A model generated the notes under the pieces. That model did no database searches and was not told the origin of the DNA. It saw nothing but the letters and a program-made list of their open reading frames with translations. Position numbers and translations under genes: made by a program. A DNA stretch of 60,773 bases, taken from an uncultured Clostridia bacterium (GTDB lineage: Bacteria; Bacillota; Clostridia; TANB77; CAG-465). The stretch lies in the NCBI GenBank assembly GCA_948562205.1, contig CAOYAN010000010.1, forward strand, positions 1 to 60,773, written 5' to 3'. Of this stretch, positions 15,753 to 24,558 are shown piece after piece (the stretch's first letter is position 1; each line of letters starts with the position of its first letter).

Positions 15753-16665
15753 TTTCATCACCATACATCTTTCCTTTTGAATCTAATTGAATTTCATAAC
15801 CATATTCAAAAATATATGCCATAGTAAATAAAAATAATATATATACAAAATCAAGTAATTCAAATCCAATACCTAAATCCTCACCTATTGCAATTTCTGA
15901 TGTAATTCCTATAACATTAGGTAGAAGAGTGGCAATAATCATAAATATAGCCATTTTCTTTATATGACTTACATTTTCCATTGTAAATGGAGTTTCTCCA
16001 TTATGTATATTTACAAATAATTTTTCTAAATGATTTAATATAATAAAAAATAATATTAATGTAGCAATTAAAACTGTAAATGCAACTTCTATAAACAAAA
16101 CTAGTTTTATTATAGAATGATTTTGTAAAGTATCTATTACTTGCTTTATAACAAGTTTATCTTCTACATTTTGAATATCTTGTACTTTATCATTGAATTT
16201 TATAACTAACTCATCATTTATATATTCATATTCTACTTTATTTTCATATATACTAGTTACATTATCAATTGCTTTAATATTTCTACTAATAAATAATGTT
16301 GCAATCATTGTAATAGCTACAATTACGACTGATATTAATAGCAATGCCTTACAAACTCTTGCAATAATATATATTGCCTTGCTTAACCCCTTTAGCCTAT
16401 TTTGTTTTTCTCTCTTCAATTTAACTATACTCATTTTTACATCTTCGTCTAATGAATTAATATCTGTAAGTTCTTCATGTATTAAATCATTTATCTTACA
16501 ATGAAAAATATCACATAATTTAAAAATATTATCCATATTTGGATATGCATCACCACATTCCCATTTAGAAACACTTTGTCTTGAAACTCCAACTTTTTCA
16601 GCTAAACTCTCCTGTGATATTTTCTTTTTCTTTCGCAAGTTTCTTAAATTATCACCAAATTTCAC
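15745..16665 (-). CDS. XRE-type HTH regulator with C-terminal membrane domain
   Basis: This 306-residue protein has an N-terminal XRE helix-turn-helix (ISQESLAEKVGVSRQSVSKW, about residues 16-35), a linker, and then about four membrane helices from residue 104 on. The pattern resembles HTH proteins carrying a DUF2975-like membrane region. The start is GTG at 16665, with AAAGGGGGAAG upstream. Membrane-bound XRE proteins often sense envelope signals and control neighbouring genes. Here the only obvious partner is the small gene that overlaps its end. CAACT-TTT-AGTTG (16723-16735) may be its operator. Confidence 0.82.
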   Translation of the reverse strand: MKFGDNLRNLRKKKKISQESLAEKVGVSRQSVSKWECGDAYPNMDNIFKLCDIFHCKINDLIHEELTDINSLDEDVKMSIVKLKREKQNRLKGLSKAIYIIARVCKALLLISVVIVAITMIATLFISRNIKAIDNVTSIYENKVEYEYINDELVIKFNDKVQDIQNVEDKLVIKQVIDTLQNHSIIKLVLFIEVAFTVLIATLILFFIILNHLEKLFVNIHNGETPFTMENVSHIKKMAIFMIIATLLPNVIGITSEIAIGEDLGIGFELLDFVYILFLFTMAYIFEYGYEIQLDSKGKMYGDENE

Positions 16666-16722
16666 TAGACTTCCCCCTTTCCATATAGTTAAATTTTATA
16701 TTTAAAATAGCTCTAATTCTAC

Positions 16723-16735
16723 CAACTTTTAGTTG
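16723..16735 (-). promoter_or_regulatory. operator-like palindrome upstream of the XRE gene
   Basis: CAACT and AGTTG arms around TTT, 58 bases before the GTG start codon. XRE proteins often bind such short palindromes; no clear promoter could be placed around it. Confidence 0.3.
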
Positions 16736-16782
16736 CATTTATATTTTTTGATATAAATTATATATTTTAACTATTTTTTAAT

Positions 16783-17268
16783 TTAACTTTCAAAGTAGAA
16801 AGCATATCTTGTATTATCTCTAATTAACTTTTCTTCAAAATTTCCATTACTAAAATTTGATATGACACTTCTCCAAAAACTTTGAGCCTTCTTATTTTTT
16901 AAAAGAGTTCTTACTTCCCATTTACCTTTATATGTTCTAAAAATCTCATTTGCCATAAAAGTACCTGCACCCGTATTTCTATACTTATTTATAACAAAAA
17001 ACTCTGCTATTTCGTTCATATTTTCTTCATTATACCTTTGAAGTACAAATCCTGCAAGCTTACCATCACATTTTAAAATATATGGATGTCTCTTTTCACT
17101 TTTCCAATACATATCTATATACTTACTTATAACATAAACCCCACTATCTAACAAATTAAAATCAGTTGTTTCATCTTCATAAAAACTTAACTCATATGTA
17201 TATAATTGCATTAAATTATATATAATTATTTTATCTTTCTCTTCAACTTTTATAAGTTCAAATTTCAT
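16783..17268 (-). CDS. GNAT family N-acetyltransferase
   Basis: This 161-residue protein shows the GNAT pattern: an N-terminal strand-helix region, ILKCDGKLAGFVLQR in the central sheet, and EFFVINKYRNTGAGTFMANE as the acetyl-CoA-binding loop (RNTGAG). It then ends with KAQSFWRSVISNF. The substrate is unknown. It is the last gene of a packed group (membrane protein, MBL-fold enzyme, two GNATs) and sits four bases after its neighbour. Confidence 0.82.
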   Translation of the reverse strand: MKFELIKVEEKDKIIIYNLMQLYTYELSFYEDETTDFNLLDSGVYVISKYIDMYWKSEKRHPYILKCDGKLAGFVLQRYNEENMNEIAEFFVINKYRNTGAGTFMANEIFRTYKGKWEVRTLLKNKKAQSFWRSVISNFSNGNFEEKLIRDNTRYAFYFES

Positions 17269-17272
17269 AATT

Positions 17273-17821
17273 TTAACTCCTTTTTACAATATTTGATTTT
17301 TTATCAAAAAATAGTTTTGCTATTTTTTCATCTAATTTTTTATACTTTGCAATATCAATATCTTCTTTAGTAGATAAAATATTAAAATCTACATTTTCTT
17401 CTAAACTAAAATAGTCTGTTAAATAAAAACCATTTTCAACATAAAATTTCAATCTTTTCTTTCGTATATTAATATCACTAAATCTTTCATCAATCTTATC
17501 TATATTTAAATATATATCTTTATTACTATTTTCTTTAATACAAAAATTTAGTAAATATTTTCCATAACCCTTACCACGACTATTTTCATCAACTGCTAAA
17601 TATAGTAAAAATATCATATCTTTGTAAGTTATATAATAAATAAATCCGACAATACTATGTTTATCTTTTAATGTATACAATTTGCAAAACTTTGTAAGTA
17701 AATTAAACATTAAAAGAAATATAGAAAATCTCTCTTCTTCTGGAAAAGAATTATAATATATATTTTTTACACTTTTTAAATCACTTATTCTAAACTTATT
17801 TATTTTTAATTCATTATTCAT
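17273..17821 (-). CDS. GNAT family N-acetyltransferase
   Basis: This 182-residue protein has LYLAVDENSRGKGYGKYLLN as a clear acetyl-CoA motif (RGKGYG) in the middle. It has a longer C-terminal tail than its neighbour, and the region after the motif (NIRKKRLKFYVENGFYLTDY) matches the usual GNAT C-terminal strand-helix. It follows an MBL-fold gene by nine bases and probably shares its transcript. The substrate is unknown. Confidence 0.82.
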   Translation of the reverse strand: MNNELKINKFRISDLKSVKNIYYNSFPEEERFSIFLLMFNLLTKFCKLYTLKDKHSIVGFIYYITYKDMIFLLYLAVDENSRGKGYGKYLLNFCIKENSNKDIYLNIDKIDERFSDINIRKKRLKFYVENGFYLTDYFSLEENVDFNILSTKEDIDIAKYKKLDEKIAKLFFDKKSNIVKRS

Positions 17822-17830
17822 TTTACACCT

Positions 17831-18640
17831 TTATTTTAACTCTATTATATCTAAATCATTAGGTACATAAACATTTCCAGCAAAGTTTTCTTTTGCCTCT
17901 TTAATATACATTTTACTTCTATCTTTACCAAGGTTTTCTTGTGTATGCCATAAGATCAAGTTTTTAGCACCAATTTTTTTAGCCTTTATAGAAGCTGATT
18001 TTGCAGTATCATGGTTTTTCTCTCTTGGCTTAAATTTATCAGATTCTGTTTCCAAGCAAAAAGATTCATGTAACAAATAATCTACATTTTCTACATCATT
18101 ATATAACCTTTCATCTAGTGGCTCATCTCCAAGAAATGCAAGTGTTTTTCCATTATTTAAAACAGTTTTAAAACCATATTGTTTATCACTTTTTGCAAGA
18201 ATATCTAAAAACTCTATTTCATAGTCTAAAATTTTTACCATTTCATGATTTTTAACAACATTTATAAATATTCTATCATTAATAAATCTTTGTTGTTCTT
18301 TTCTAAGTAAAGTATGTATTTGATCTTCAAGAATTTTTGCAACTTCATCATGACAATATATATTAAGTTCTCCTTTATATGTTCCCTTTCTCATAGCAAT
18401 GTCGACAAATCTATATATCCATAATACACCATATAAATGATCAATATGTTTGTGTGATATGAACATATTATGTATATTAAGTAAATCAATATTTGCTCTT
18501 TTAAGTTGCCTTAAAATTCCATTCCCACCACCTGCATCTACAAGTAAATAATTACCTTTATTATTTTGTAGTGCAAAACATGTATTGTAATTTTCAACAA
18601 CACTTGCAGTACCTGTACCTAAAACTATAATTTTTTCCAT
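17831..18640 (-). CDS. metallo-beta-lactamase-fold hydrolase, RNase Z-like
   Basis: This 269-residue protein has the metal-binding motif SHKHIDH (HxHxDH) about residue 80, plus downstream FLGDEPLDE and a late LILWHTQE histidine. This is the layout of RNase Z/ElaC-like MBL proteins, which can be nucleases or phosphodiesterases. A short GTGTAS motif opens the protein. The ATG at 18640 is used because AAAGGAGAATTTAGTT precedes it; the longer frame overlaps the upstream gene. The catalytic role is only assigned at superfamily level. Confidence 0.82.
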   Translation of the reverse strand: MEKIIVLGTGTASVVENYNTCFALQNNKGNYLLVDAGGGNGILRQLKRANIDLLNIHNMFISHKHIDHLYGVLWIYRFVDIAMRKGTYKGELNIYCHDEVAKILEDQIHTLLRKEQQRFINDRIFINVVKNHEMVKILDYEIEFLDILAKSDKQYGFKTVLNNGKTLAFLGDEPLDERLYNDVENVDYLLHESFCLETESDKFKPREKNHDTAKSASIKAKKIGAKNLILWHTQENLGKDRSKMYIKEAKENFAGNVYVPNDLDIIELK

Positions 18641-18659
18641 AACTAAATTCTCCTTTAAC

Positions 18660-19028
18660 TTATTCATCTTTACTTTTCTTTAACAAATACTTATATATAA
18701 TATATATACCCGTTATAAAAAATGGTATTGAGAAAAATAATAAAGAATACATTCTACCTTTTATAGCAAAATAACACCACATGGCTAAAAAGCCAAACCA
18801 AAATAATAAAAAGCTATAAATATATACTTTATGTGATATTTCTACATATTTTTTTTTCTTAAAATATGCAAATATAATTTGAGCAAGTATAGAAAGACCA
18901 CATATTATAAAAGGAATTAGTGCAAGCTCTGTAATAAGATTTGAACTCTTTACAAAACAGTATATTAAAAAAGTATTTATAATTAACCCACTAACAAACT
19001 TTATTATAAAAACAACTTTATCAATCAT
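18660..19028 (-). CDS. small hypothetical membrane protein
   Basis: This 122-residue protein has four predicted membrane helices and a lysine-rich C-terminus (LLKKSKDE). The family is not recognised. It is the first gene of a packed group running into an MBL-fold enzyme and two acetyltransferases, so it may be co-transcribed with them. A role in that group cannot be deduced. Confidence 0.7.
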   Translation of the reverse strand: MIDKVVFIIKFVSGLIINTFLIYCFVKSSNLITELALIPFIICGLSILAQIIFAYFKKKKYVEISHKVYIYSFLLFWFGFLAMWCYFAIKGRMYSLLFFSIPFFITGIYIIYKYLLKKSKDE

Positions 19029-19126
19029 AGTATTTTTTTCTCCTAAACTCTATATTAATATAACATAAAATGAAGCAATTATCAATAATAACTACTCCAC
19101 AATAATGCTTATCATATAATATAATT

Positions 19127-19948
19127 TTATTTTCTTAAACCTTTACTATTTTCTTTTTCTAACTGTTTTAAGCTTTTTTTAGGTGTAGGAAAATCTTCTG
19201 GCATAGTTCCACCAGCTTCTTTTATTGCATCTCTAACTATTTTCCCAATTTTATTATGAGTATTGCAAGCTTCATTTTCAGTGTCTACATTATCTCTTTT
19301 TAATCTTTGTTCTGTTTGAGAAATTCTAAATAAATTAGCTATAAGTTCATCACTACCCATATTATCTAAAATATCTTCTCTATATTTTAAACCTTTTCTT
19401 TTAGCAATATCATTAGCTGTTTCACCATTATATAATCCTTTATAACCACTATTATGAAATTTATCAAAATTTTTAACTCCTGCATTTTTAGCTGCCTGAT
19501 TAAGTGAATAGTTTCCTTTTATCGTTAGATCTCTTTGATAAAATCTTTTTTCATCTTCTGTTAGCATACTATATTCTTTTTCACTAATTTCTTGTTTTCT
19601 AGTTTGAATAGCAAAGTATGTTTGAGCAAGTGCAATAACCTTTTTTCTGCTATCACCATTTTGTGCAATTAAATAACAAGCATATCTAGATAATTTATAA
19701 TCTAAAATTGTTTTTTGGGCTCCTTTAGGCATTTTTATCGTTTTATTAATGTTAGTAAAATGTTCAATCACACTAATATCACTGTTTTTACAAGATATTT
19801 TTGCTTTTTCAATTATTTTTTCAAAATTTTGCCAATTAGAATACTGCAAAACATTCATTAATTCCCTAGCATCCCAAAACTCCACACCATTTTCATCAAT
19901 ATGTTTAATATCTTCAAATGACTTATTAGTTTTATCTAATTCTCTCAT
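19127..19948 (-). CDS. dinD: DNA damage-inducible protein D
   Basis: This 273-residue protein matches DinD along its length: GVEFWDARELMNVLQYSNW near the N-terminus (BRO-N-like fold), KLSRYACYLIAQNGDSRKK in the centre, and AGVKNFDKFHNSGYKGLYNG further on. DinD is an SOS-induced protein; in E. coli it inhibits RecA-dependent strand exchange. The ATG at 19948 has GGAGATGAT seven bases upstream and is preferred to the one at 19963. The promoter carries a LexA-like box between the -35 and -10, which fits SOS control. Confidence 0.88.
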   Translation of the reverse strand: MRELDKTNKSFEDIKHIDENGVEFWDARELMNVLQYSNWQNFEKIIEKAKISCKNSDISVIEHFTNINKTIKMPKGAQKTILDYKLSRYACYLIAQNGDSRKKVIALAQTYFAIQTRKQEISEKEYSMLTEDEKRFYQRDLTIKGNYSLNQAAKNAGVKNFDKFHNSGYKGLYNGETANDIAKRKGLKYREDILDNMGSDELIANLFRISQTEQRLKRDNVDTENEACNTHNKIGKIVRDAIKEAGGTMPEDFPTPKKSLKQLEKENSKGLRK

Positions 19949-19997
19949 AAATATCATCTCCATTTCTAAATATTATATTTTATAATATTTACATGTT

Positions 19998-20026
19998 ATT
20001 ATAAAACGTTTGTTTATAAAAGTCAA
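19998..20026 (-). promoter_or_regulatory. dinD promoter with LexA-like box in the spacer
   Basis: On the minus strand TTGACT (20021-20026) and TATAAT (19998-20003) are 17 bases apart. The spacer begins its downstream half with AAACAAACGTTT (20004-20015), which fits the Firmicute LexA pattern GAAC-N4-GTTT/C except for the first base. A site between the two promoter boxes would block RNA polymerase. Confidence 0.65.
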
Positions 20027-20069
20027 TTGATTTATTTGAATTAATTAAAATTTTATGGACCGGTATATA

Positions 20070-20107
20070 AATTTAAAGATGCCTAGAAATTAATTTTCTA
20101 GACACCT
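20070..20107 (-). terminator. terminator overlapping the end of the acyltransferase-like gene
   Basis: AGATGCCTAGAAA (20077-20089) pairs with TTTCTAGACACCT (20095-20107) through 13 positions including G-T pairs. On the minus strand TTTAAATTT follows. The stem includes the TAG stop codon at 20098. Confidence 0.65.
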
Positions 20108-21147
20108 TCATCTATATTTTTTAAAATTCCAAGTCCTAAATGTAACTTTTTGCTATCTAATAAATACTGTTTTAATTCCTTTTGAAGTGATGTATTTTCA
20201 GATAAATTTTCATATTGTATATTTCCAGTAACTTCATCAAAAACAAAATTTAAAAAATCATTTATATTTTCCTCATACTCTATTATATCAAACATATTTT
20301 GAAATTTAACTATATTACTACCATTTGGTAATACTTCTCTTACTTCAGGACTAAGTAACCAACTTTGAGTATAATATATTAAGTCACTTGTATTAAGATT
20401 TGGATAATATTTTCTTATATAATCTTTTGAATTTTTAATTGACTCTTTTACTTTTAGTTCATCTAAATTTTTATCTCGTGGAATATGAATATACACATAT
20501 TCTTTTTTAGTCTCAAAATACTTATCTAACTTTGAAAAATTTTTGACTCCAATTTCATATTGTAATCTTCCAACTTGTATTATGTACCCTTTCATGAAAA
20601 ATGAACCCCATATCATTTGGGAAAATCTTATGCCATCTATATTATGTCTTTTTCTATCACTAGTACATGTAAGTCTTATGTTATATTTTTGCACTTCTAT
20701 TTGCTCATTATCAAAACATCTAAGATTCATATTTTTTATATGAAACTCATATCCTAAAAGAAGTGATATTACAGGTATCATATAACTTCCATGATCCTTA
20801 AAAGTATTATTCGTAGATTTCCATGACCATATATTATAATAATTTTCTTTATCTGCATAATATAATATATAATACATTATATAACATATATAATTTAAGT
20901 TTATATCTTTTCTTAATATATCTAATTCTTGGTATACTCTAATTTTAAAATCTGTATCAAAACCGTAAAATTTAAGTATCTCATCAAAATCATATTTATC
21001 TAGAAAGTTAGAATTATAATTTTTTTCTATTTCATAAGCTAGATTATACCAAGAAGTTGGTTTATCCTCAAAATTTATGTATTGTAATAAACTATCTATA
21101 TTTTTTCTCACATTTTCCACCTTACTTTTTATATTTTCTTTTTCCAA
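20098..21147 (-). CDS. acyltransferase-domain protein (GNAT-C type)
   Basis: This 349-residue protein has a C-terminal half containing IIQVGRLQYEIG, VYIHIPRDKNLDE and QSWLLSPEVREVLPNGSNIV. This is the pattern of the two-domain acyltransferase family in which a helical N-domain precedes a GNAT-like C-domain. The start codon is TTG inside the last codons of the upstream gene (19-base overlap), with a weak ribosome binding site, so translation depends on coupling. It is the last gene of a six-gene operon of MBL and GNAT enzymes. Substrate unknown. Confidence 0.7.
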   Translation of the reverse strand: MEKENIKSKVENVRKNIDSLLQYINFEDKPTSWYNLAYEIEKNYNSNFLDKYDFDEILKFYGFDTDFKIRVYQELDILRKDINLNYICYIMYYILYYADKENYYNIWSWKSTNNTFKDHGSYMIPVISLLLGYEFHIKNMNLRCFDNEQIEVQKYNIRLTCTSDRKRHNIDGIRFSQMIWGSFFMKGYIIQVGRLQYEIGVKNFSKLDKYFETKKEYVYIHIPRDKNLDELKVKESIKNSKDYIRKYYPNLNTSDLIYYTQSWLLSPEVREVLPNGSNIVKFQNMFDIIEYEENINDFLNFVFDEVTGNIQYENLSENTSLQKELKQYLLDSKKLHLGLGILKNIDEGV

Positions 21148-22004
21148 AACATTTTGTTATCTCTAAATTCATAAATAATAATATTATTATCATATAAATA
21201 TGATAAATATGATTTTATAGTACTGCCTACAAGTACATATTGATTTTCATTCATAATAAGATTATACTCGTCAAATATATATTTTAAAATATCTTCAAAA
21301 GTAACAAAATTTTCACAATAATTTAATATTTTTTCTGATATTTCCAAAACCTTATTTTTGTTTATTTCTATTAGTTCTAAAATATTTTCTGTAGCTTCAC
21401 AATGTGATGGAATAAATAGCTTTCCTTTTAATGTCTTTAAATATTCTAAAGTATTTAAAAAATTATCTACATCATATATGAAAAATAAATGATATTTATT
21501 TATTGTCTCCATACTAAATAGTGAGTCTGCTAAAAAATACACATCATCACTTGTCTTAATTCCAATCATATCAAAAAAATGCCCTTTAAGTGAAAAGTAT
21601 TCTAATCCTTCTGGCAAATTATTTTCTATGTTTTTCACTTTACTTGTCTTTGCAAGTAAAAATTTGTTTCTAAGTTTTTCAAAAGGATATCCTCCATATA
21701 AAAATGATGGTTCAAGCTCTGGGTAAGCAGTAAAACATTTTTCTATATTTAGTGAATATATCTCACAATTTGTTCTATCTTGAATTACTTTATTTCCACC
21801 AATATGATCTGCATTAGAATGTGTATTTATAATTCCTTTTATTTTAAATCCTTGCTCATCTAATGTCTTTATAATCTTCTTACCTGCATCTTTGTCATTT
21901 CCACTATCAATTATATATACATTCTCATCATCTACTCTATATACCCCAATATTTGTAGCATTTTTTATATAATATGTTTTTTCTCCAACTTTTATAAATT
22001 CCAT
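21129..22004 (-). CDS. metallo-beta-lactamase-fold hydrolase
   Basis: This 291-residue protein has THSNADHIGG as the metal motif (HxxxDH, with Asn in place of the first middle residue), followed by KGHFFDMIGI, FLADSLFS and FIPSHCE. This matches glyoxalase II/YcbL-like MBL enzymes, which hydrolyse thioesters or related bonds. The ribosome binding site AAAAAGGAG precedes the ATG. It starts two bases after a GNAT gene stop. The exact substrate is unknown. Confidence 0.82.
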   Translation of the reverse strand: MEFIKVGEKTYYIKNATNIGVYRVDDENVYIIDSGNDKDAGKKIIKTLDEQGFKIKGIINTHSNADHIGGNKVIQDRTNCEIYSLNIEKCFTAYPELEPSFLYGGYPFEKLRNKFLLAKTSKVKNIENNLPEGLEYFSLKGHFFDMIGIKTSDDVYFLADSLFSMETINKYHLFFIYDVDNFLNTLEYLKTLKGKLFIPSHCEATENILELIEINKNKVLEISEKILNYCENFVTFEDILKYIFDEYNLIMNENQYVLVGSTIKSYLSYLYDNNIIIYEFRDNKMFWKKKI

Positions 22005-22006
22005 TT

Positions 22007-22516
22007 CTACTCCTTTTTTAAATTCATTTTATACAATTTTTGAATTCTATTTTCTTTTTTATACGTATCAATATCACATACAAATTCAAATCCAGATTTT
22101 TCATATAAATTTACATGTCTTGTATAAAGATATATCTCATTAAAATTCTTTAAATTCTTAGATGTATCTTTTACAGTTTCAAGTAATTTTCTACCATATC
22201 CCATATTTCTATATTCTTCATCAATATATACATTTGCAAGCCATGGGTATATATCTGGTCTTACACTCAAATCTTCTAATGCATATTGATACATTCCAAT
22301 TATATTATCATTTAAAAAAAGTCCATAAGTTTGTGGTAATCTTACATCTTGCATACTATGTTTCATAAAGCACTTTGTAGCTTCAAAACTGTAGCCATCT
22401 CTTTTTCCCCACCAATTATACATCCATGTTGTAATTTTATTAAGTAACTCATCATCTATATTTATTAATTTTTTTATACTCAAATTTACTTTTTCTGTAC
22501 TTTTATTATCTATCAT
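22007..22516 (-). CDS. GNAT family N-acetyltransferase
   Basis: This 169-residue protein has NVYIDEEYRNMGYGRKLLET (RNMGYG acetyl-CoA loop) and YLYTRHVNLYEKSGFEFVCD at the C-terminus, both typical of GNAT. It lies between a TfoX-like gene and an MBL-fold gene with very short spacers, so it belongs to the same transcript. Substrate unknown. Confidence 0.83.
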   Translation of the reverse strand: MIDNKSTEKVNLSIKKLINIDDELLNKITTWMYNWWGKRDGYSFEATKCFMKHSMQDVRLPQTYGLFLNDNIIGMYQYALEDLSVRPDIYPWLANVYIDEEYRNMGYGRKLLETVKDTSKNLKNFNEIYLYTRHVNLYEKSGFEFVCDIDTYKKENRIQKLYKMNLKKE

Positions 22517-22526
22517 AATAAACTCC

Positions 22527-22844
22527 TTATTTCTTCTTCCTTGGTTTAGGAATAGGTGTAACTTTTTCTAACTCTATTAGAACCTTTCTACTTAATTCTT
22601 TATTGTCAATATCTAATATATAATGCTCTTTTGCACTTTTATATGGAATACCTACATCTGCCTCCTTCATTAAATCATAAATCACATCTAACTTTTTTAC
22701 ATATACTATGCCATCACAAACTAAAAGTATTGGCTTATTATTTACATATACCATATATTCGCCAAACATCTTTTTGTATCTAATCTCTCCAATACCTTCT
22801 ATTTGTTCACATACATATTCTATATATTCTTGTGTTGTAGCCAT
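22527..22844 (-). CDS. TfoX N-terminal domain protein
   Basis: This 105-residue protein begins MATTQEYIEYVCEQIEGIG and contains RYKKMFGEYMVYVNNKPILL, the signature of the TfoX/Sxy N-terminal domain (KKMFGxYxxYxxGKxx), then GIPYKSAKEHY and a basic PKPRKKK tail. Sxy proteins promote competence with CRP in Proteobacteria. Stand-alone domains in Firmicutes have no proven role, though a nucleic-acid-linked function is suspected. It follows an MGMT-like gene by nine bases. Confidence 0.82.
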   Translation of the reverse strand: MATTQEYIEYVCEQIEGIGEIRYKKMFGEYMVYVNNKPILLVCDGIVYVKKLDVIYDLMKEADVGIPYKSAKEHYILDIDNKELSRKVLIELEKVTPIPKPRKKK

Positions 22845-22853
22845 ACTTTCCTC

Positions 22854-23342
22854 CTAATCTAAATTTACTAAATTCTTTTCAAAATCTTTTACATAGTATT
22901 CTATATTTTTTCTACCTTTTGCAATAATCTCATGCCCCTCTTCCTCAAGTAATTTTTTCTGAAGTTCTATACCACCTGGATATTTATTATTTAATTTTCC
23001 ATCTGATTTTAGCGTTCTCCAATATGGCGTAATATTATAAGCTCTCTGATAACTTGCAAAAGCAACAATTTGTACAAATATTCCAGCAGTCATAGGATCA
23101 GTAAAATCAGCACTATTTTTCTTAGATAAATGATCTCTTATCATACTAATTGTAATCAGTTTACCTTGAGGTACTTTTTTCATCACTTCATCATAATATA
23201 TAGGTGGTGCCAAAAGCATTTTTTTACCACCATATCTTTTTATAGAATTCTCATCTTTTATTATTTGAATTTTTGGCATATCTTTATTATTATTTAACAT
23301 AGCATTAAAATCTTTTTTACTTATATCTTTCATTCTTTTCAT
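22854..23342 (-). CDS. MGMT-like (alkyltransferase-like) DNA-binding domain protein
   Basis: This 162-residue protein contains VPQGKLITISMIRDHLS (start of the alkyltransferase DNA-binding domain) and ITPYWRTLKSDGKLNNKYPG in the place of the PCHR active-site region. The active-site cysteine is absent: the position reads P-Y-W-R. This is the situation in alkyltransferase-like proteins, which bind alkylated bases and signal to nucleotide excision repair without removing the alkyl group. Either of two nearby ATGs could be the start. Function is inferred from fold only. Confidence 0.78.
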   Translation of the reverse strand: MKRMKDISKKDFNAMLNNNKDMPKIQIIKDENSIKRYGGKKMLLAPPIYYDEVMKKVPQGKLITISMIRDHLSKKNSADFTDPMTAGIFVQIVAFASYQRAYNITPYWRTLKSDGKLNNKYPGGIELQKKLLEEEGHEIIAKGRKNIEYYVKDFEKNLVNLD

Positions 23343-23348
23343 CCCCTA

Positions 23349-24191
23349 CTAAATTTCCATTTCTAGACCATCATATGCCATATGATAACCATATTTATTT
23401 GCTCTTTTTTCAGCAAATTCATGATATCTATTTCCCTCATGGGATATATGTGTACCAAATATCTTTGTGTTATCATCAATTATACCTAATTTTTTCATTT
23501 TATTTAACTGTTCTATAAATAACTTTTCATTTAAATGTGAATATGAATAGTCAACATCCCCAAAAGTATGATCCATAATTACTACATCTAATTTATACTC
23601 TTTTAACTCATCTAATGCTTTTTTTGTTAATTCAGTAGTATCAGTAGCATAAAACACATTTTTATTTTCATAAGTTATTACATATAGAAGAGACCCATGT
23701 ATAACATCATGTTTTGATTCTATCGCTTCAATTTTATAATTACCAAACTTTATTATTTGACCCTGATCTATTACATTACTATGTACATTTAATTTTTTTT
23801 GCCCCTCTTTAGTTATTAAATCTGCATTCTCATATTGCGATATTCTATCACTCATTATTTTAAGACAAGTAGGGTGAGCAAATATCTCTAATTTTTCTAA
23901 TCTTTTTGGAGCCATATAAGGAATTCTTGTTATTAACAGCCCCTCATCAAAATGATCTATATGAATATGAGTTTGCAATAAATACTTCACTTTTCCCATA
24001 TCTTTATCATACATACCCATTGCACTTTGAACATCTGGAGATAAATCAATTAATAGCTCATCATTAATTAAAATAGATGCTCTTTTTCTAATGCTTTTTC
24101 CCTTTTTTTCTCTTGCTTTTACACAGTTTTCACAATTACAAAATGCAAGTGGGTAACCAATGCCACCACTTCCAAGTATAGTTATTTTCAT
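23349..24191 (-). CDS. metallo-beta-lactamase-fold phosphodiesterase-like protein (PhnP-like)
   Basis: This 280-residue protein starts with TILGSGGIGYP, has two cysteines in FCNCENCVKAREKKGKSIRK, which fit the PhnP-type zinc-binding insertion, the metal motif THIHIDH, later DHTFGDVDYSYSHLN and a final THISHEGN. PhnP hydrolyses cyclic phosphates in phosphonate metabolism. No phn genes are nearby, so the real substrate is open. It is the first gene of a six-gene operon running to 20098. Confidence 0.8.
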   Translation of the reverse strand: MKITILGSGGIGYPLAFCNCENCVKAREKKGKSIRKRASILINDELLIDLSPDVQSAMGMYDKDMGKVKYLLQTHIHIDHFDEGLLITRIPYMAPKRLEKLEIFAHPTCLKIMSDRISQYENADLITKEGQKKLNVHSNVIDQGQIIKFGNYKIEAIESKHDVIHGSLLYVITYENKNVFYATDTTELTKKALDELKEYKLDVVIMDHTFGDVDYSYSHLNEKLFIEQLNKMKKLGIIDDNTKIFGTHISHEGNRYHEFAEKRANKYGYHMAYDGLEMEI

Positions 24192-24251
24192 AATATCACT
24201 ACCTTTAATATATAACTATATACTATCACAAAAGGAAGTAATTATCAATAT

Positions 24252-24462
24252 TGTACTGAACCCAAAAAGTTGGACAGTATAAATTAGGTTACTAACTCGG
24301 AATGTTCTCTGTATTAAACAGGGGACATTCCTTGTAGTTTGCTCTTAATTTGTCTGTTATTATAATATTCTATATATTCAATTATATCTTTTTCTAATTC
24401 TTCTATATTTTTATATTCTTTTTCTTTCAATTCAGATCTAAACCCCTCTTTTAAAAAGTACT
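24252..24462 (-). mobile_element. IS3-family element remnant (3' end of transposase orfB)
   Basis: On the minus strand the frame reads FLKEGFRSELKEKEY and then EYYNNRQIKSKLQGMSPV, the C-terminal signature of IS3-family OrfB transposases. A stop replaces the usual Gln before YREHSELV. TGTACTGAACCCAAAAAGTT at 24252 looks like the terminal inverted repeat end of the IS150-like group. The rest of the element is missing, so this is an inactive remnant. It fills the otherwise gene-free interval 24192-24558. Confidence 0.75.
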
Positions 24463-24558
24463 TTCATTTATATAATACCCAGAAAACAAAAAAGGTTACA
24501 TAGAAAAAAGATATAGATAAACTATACCTTTCTAAATAAAATTATATATTACTATTTT

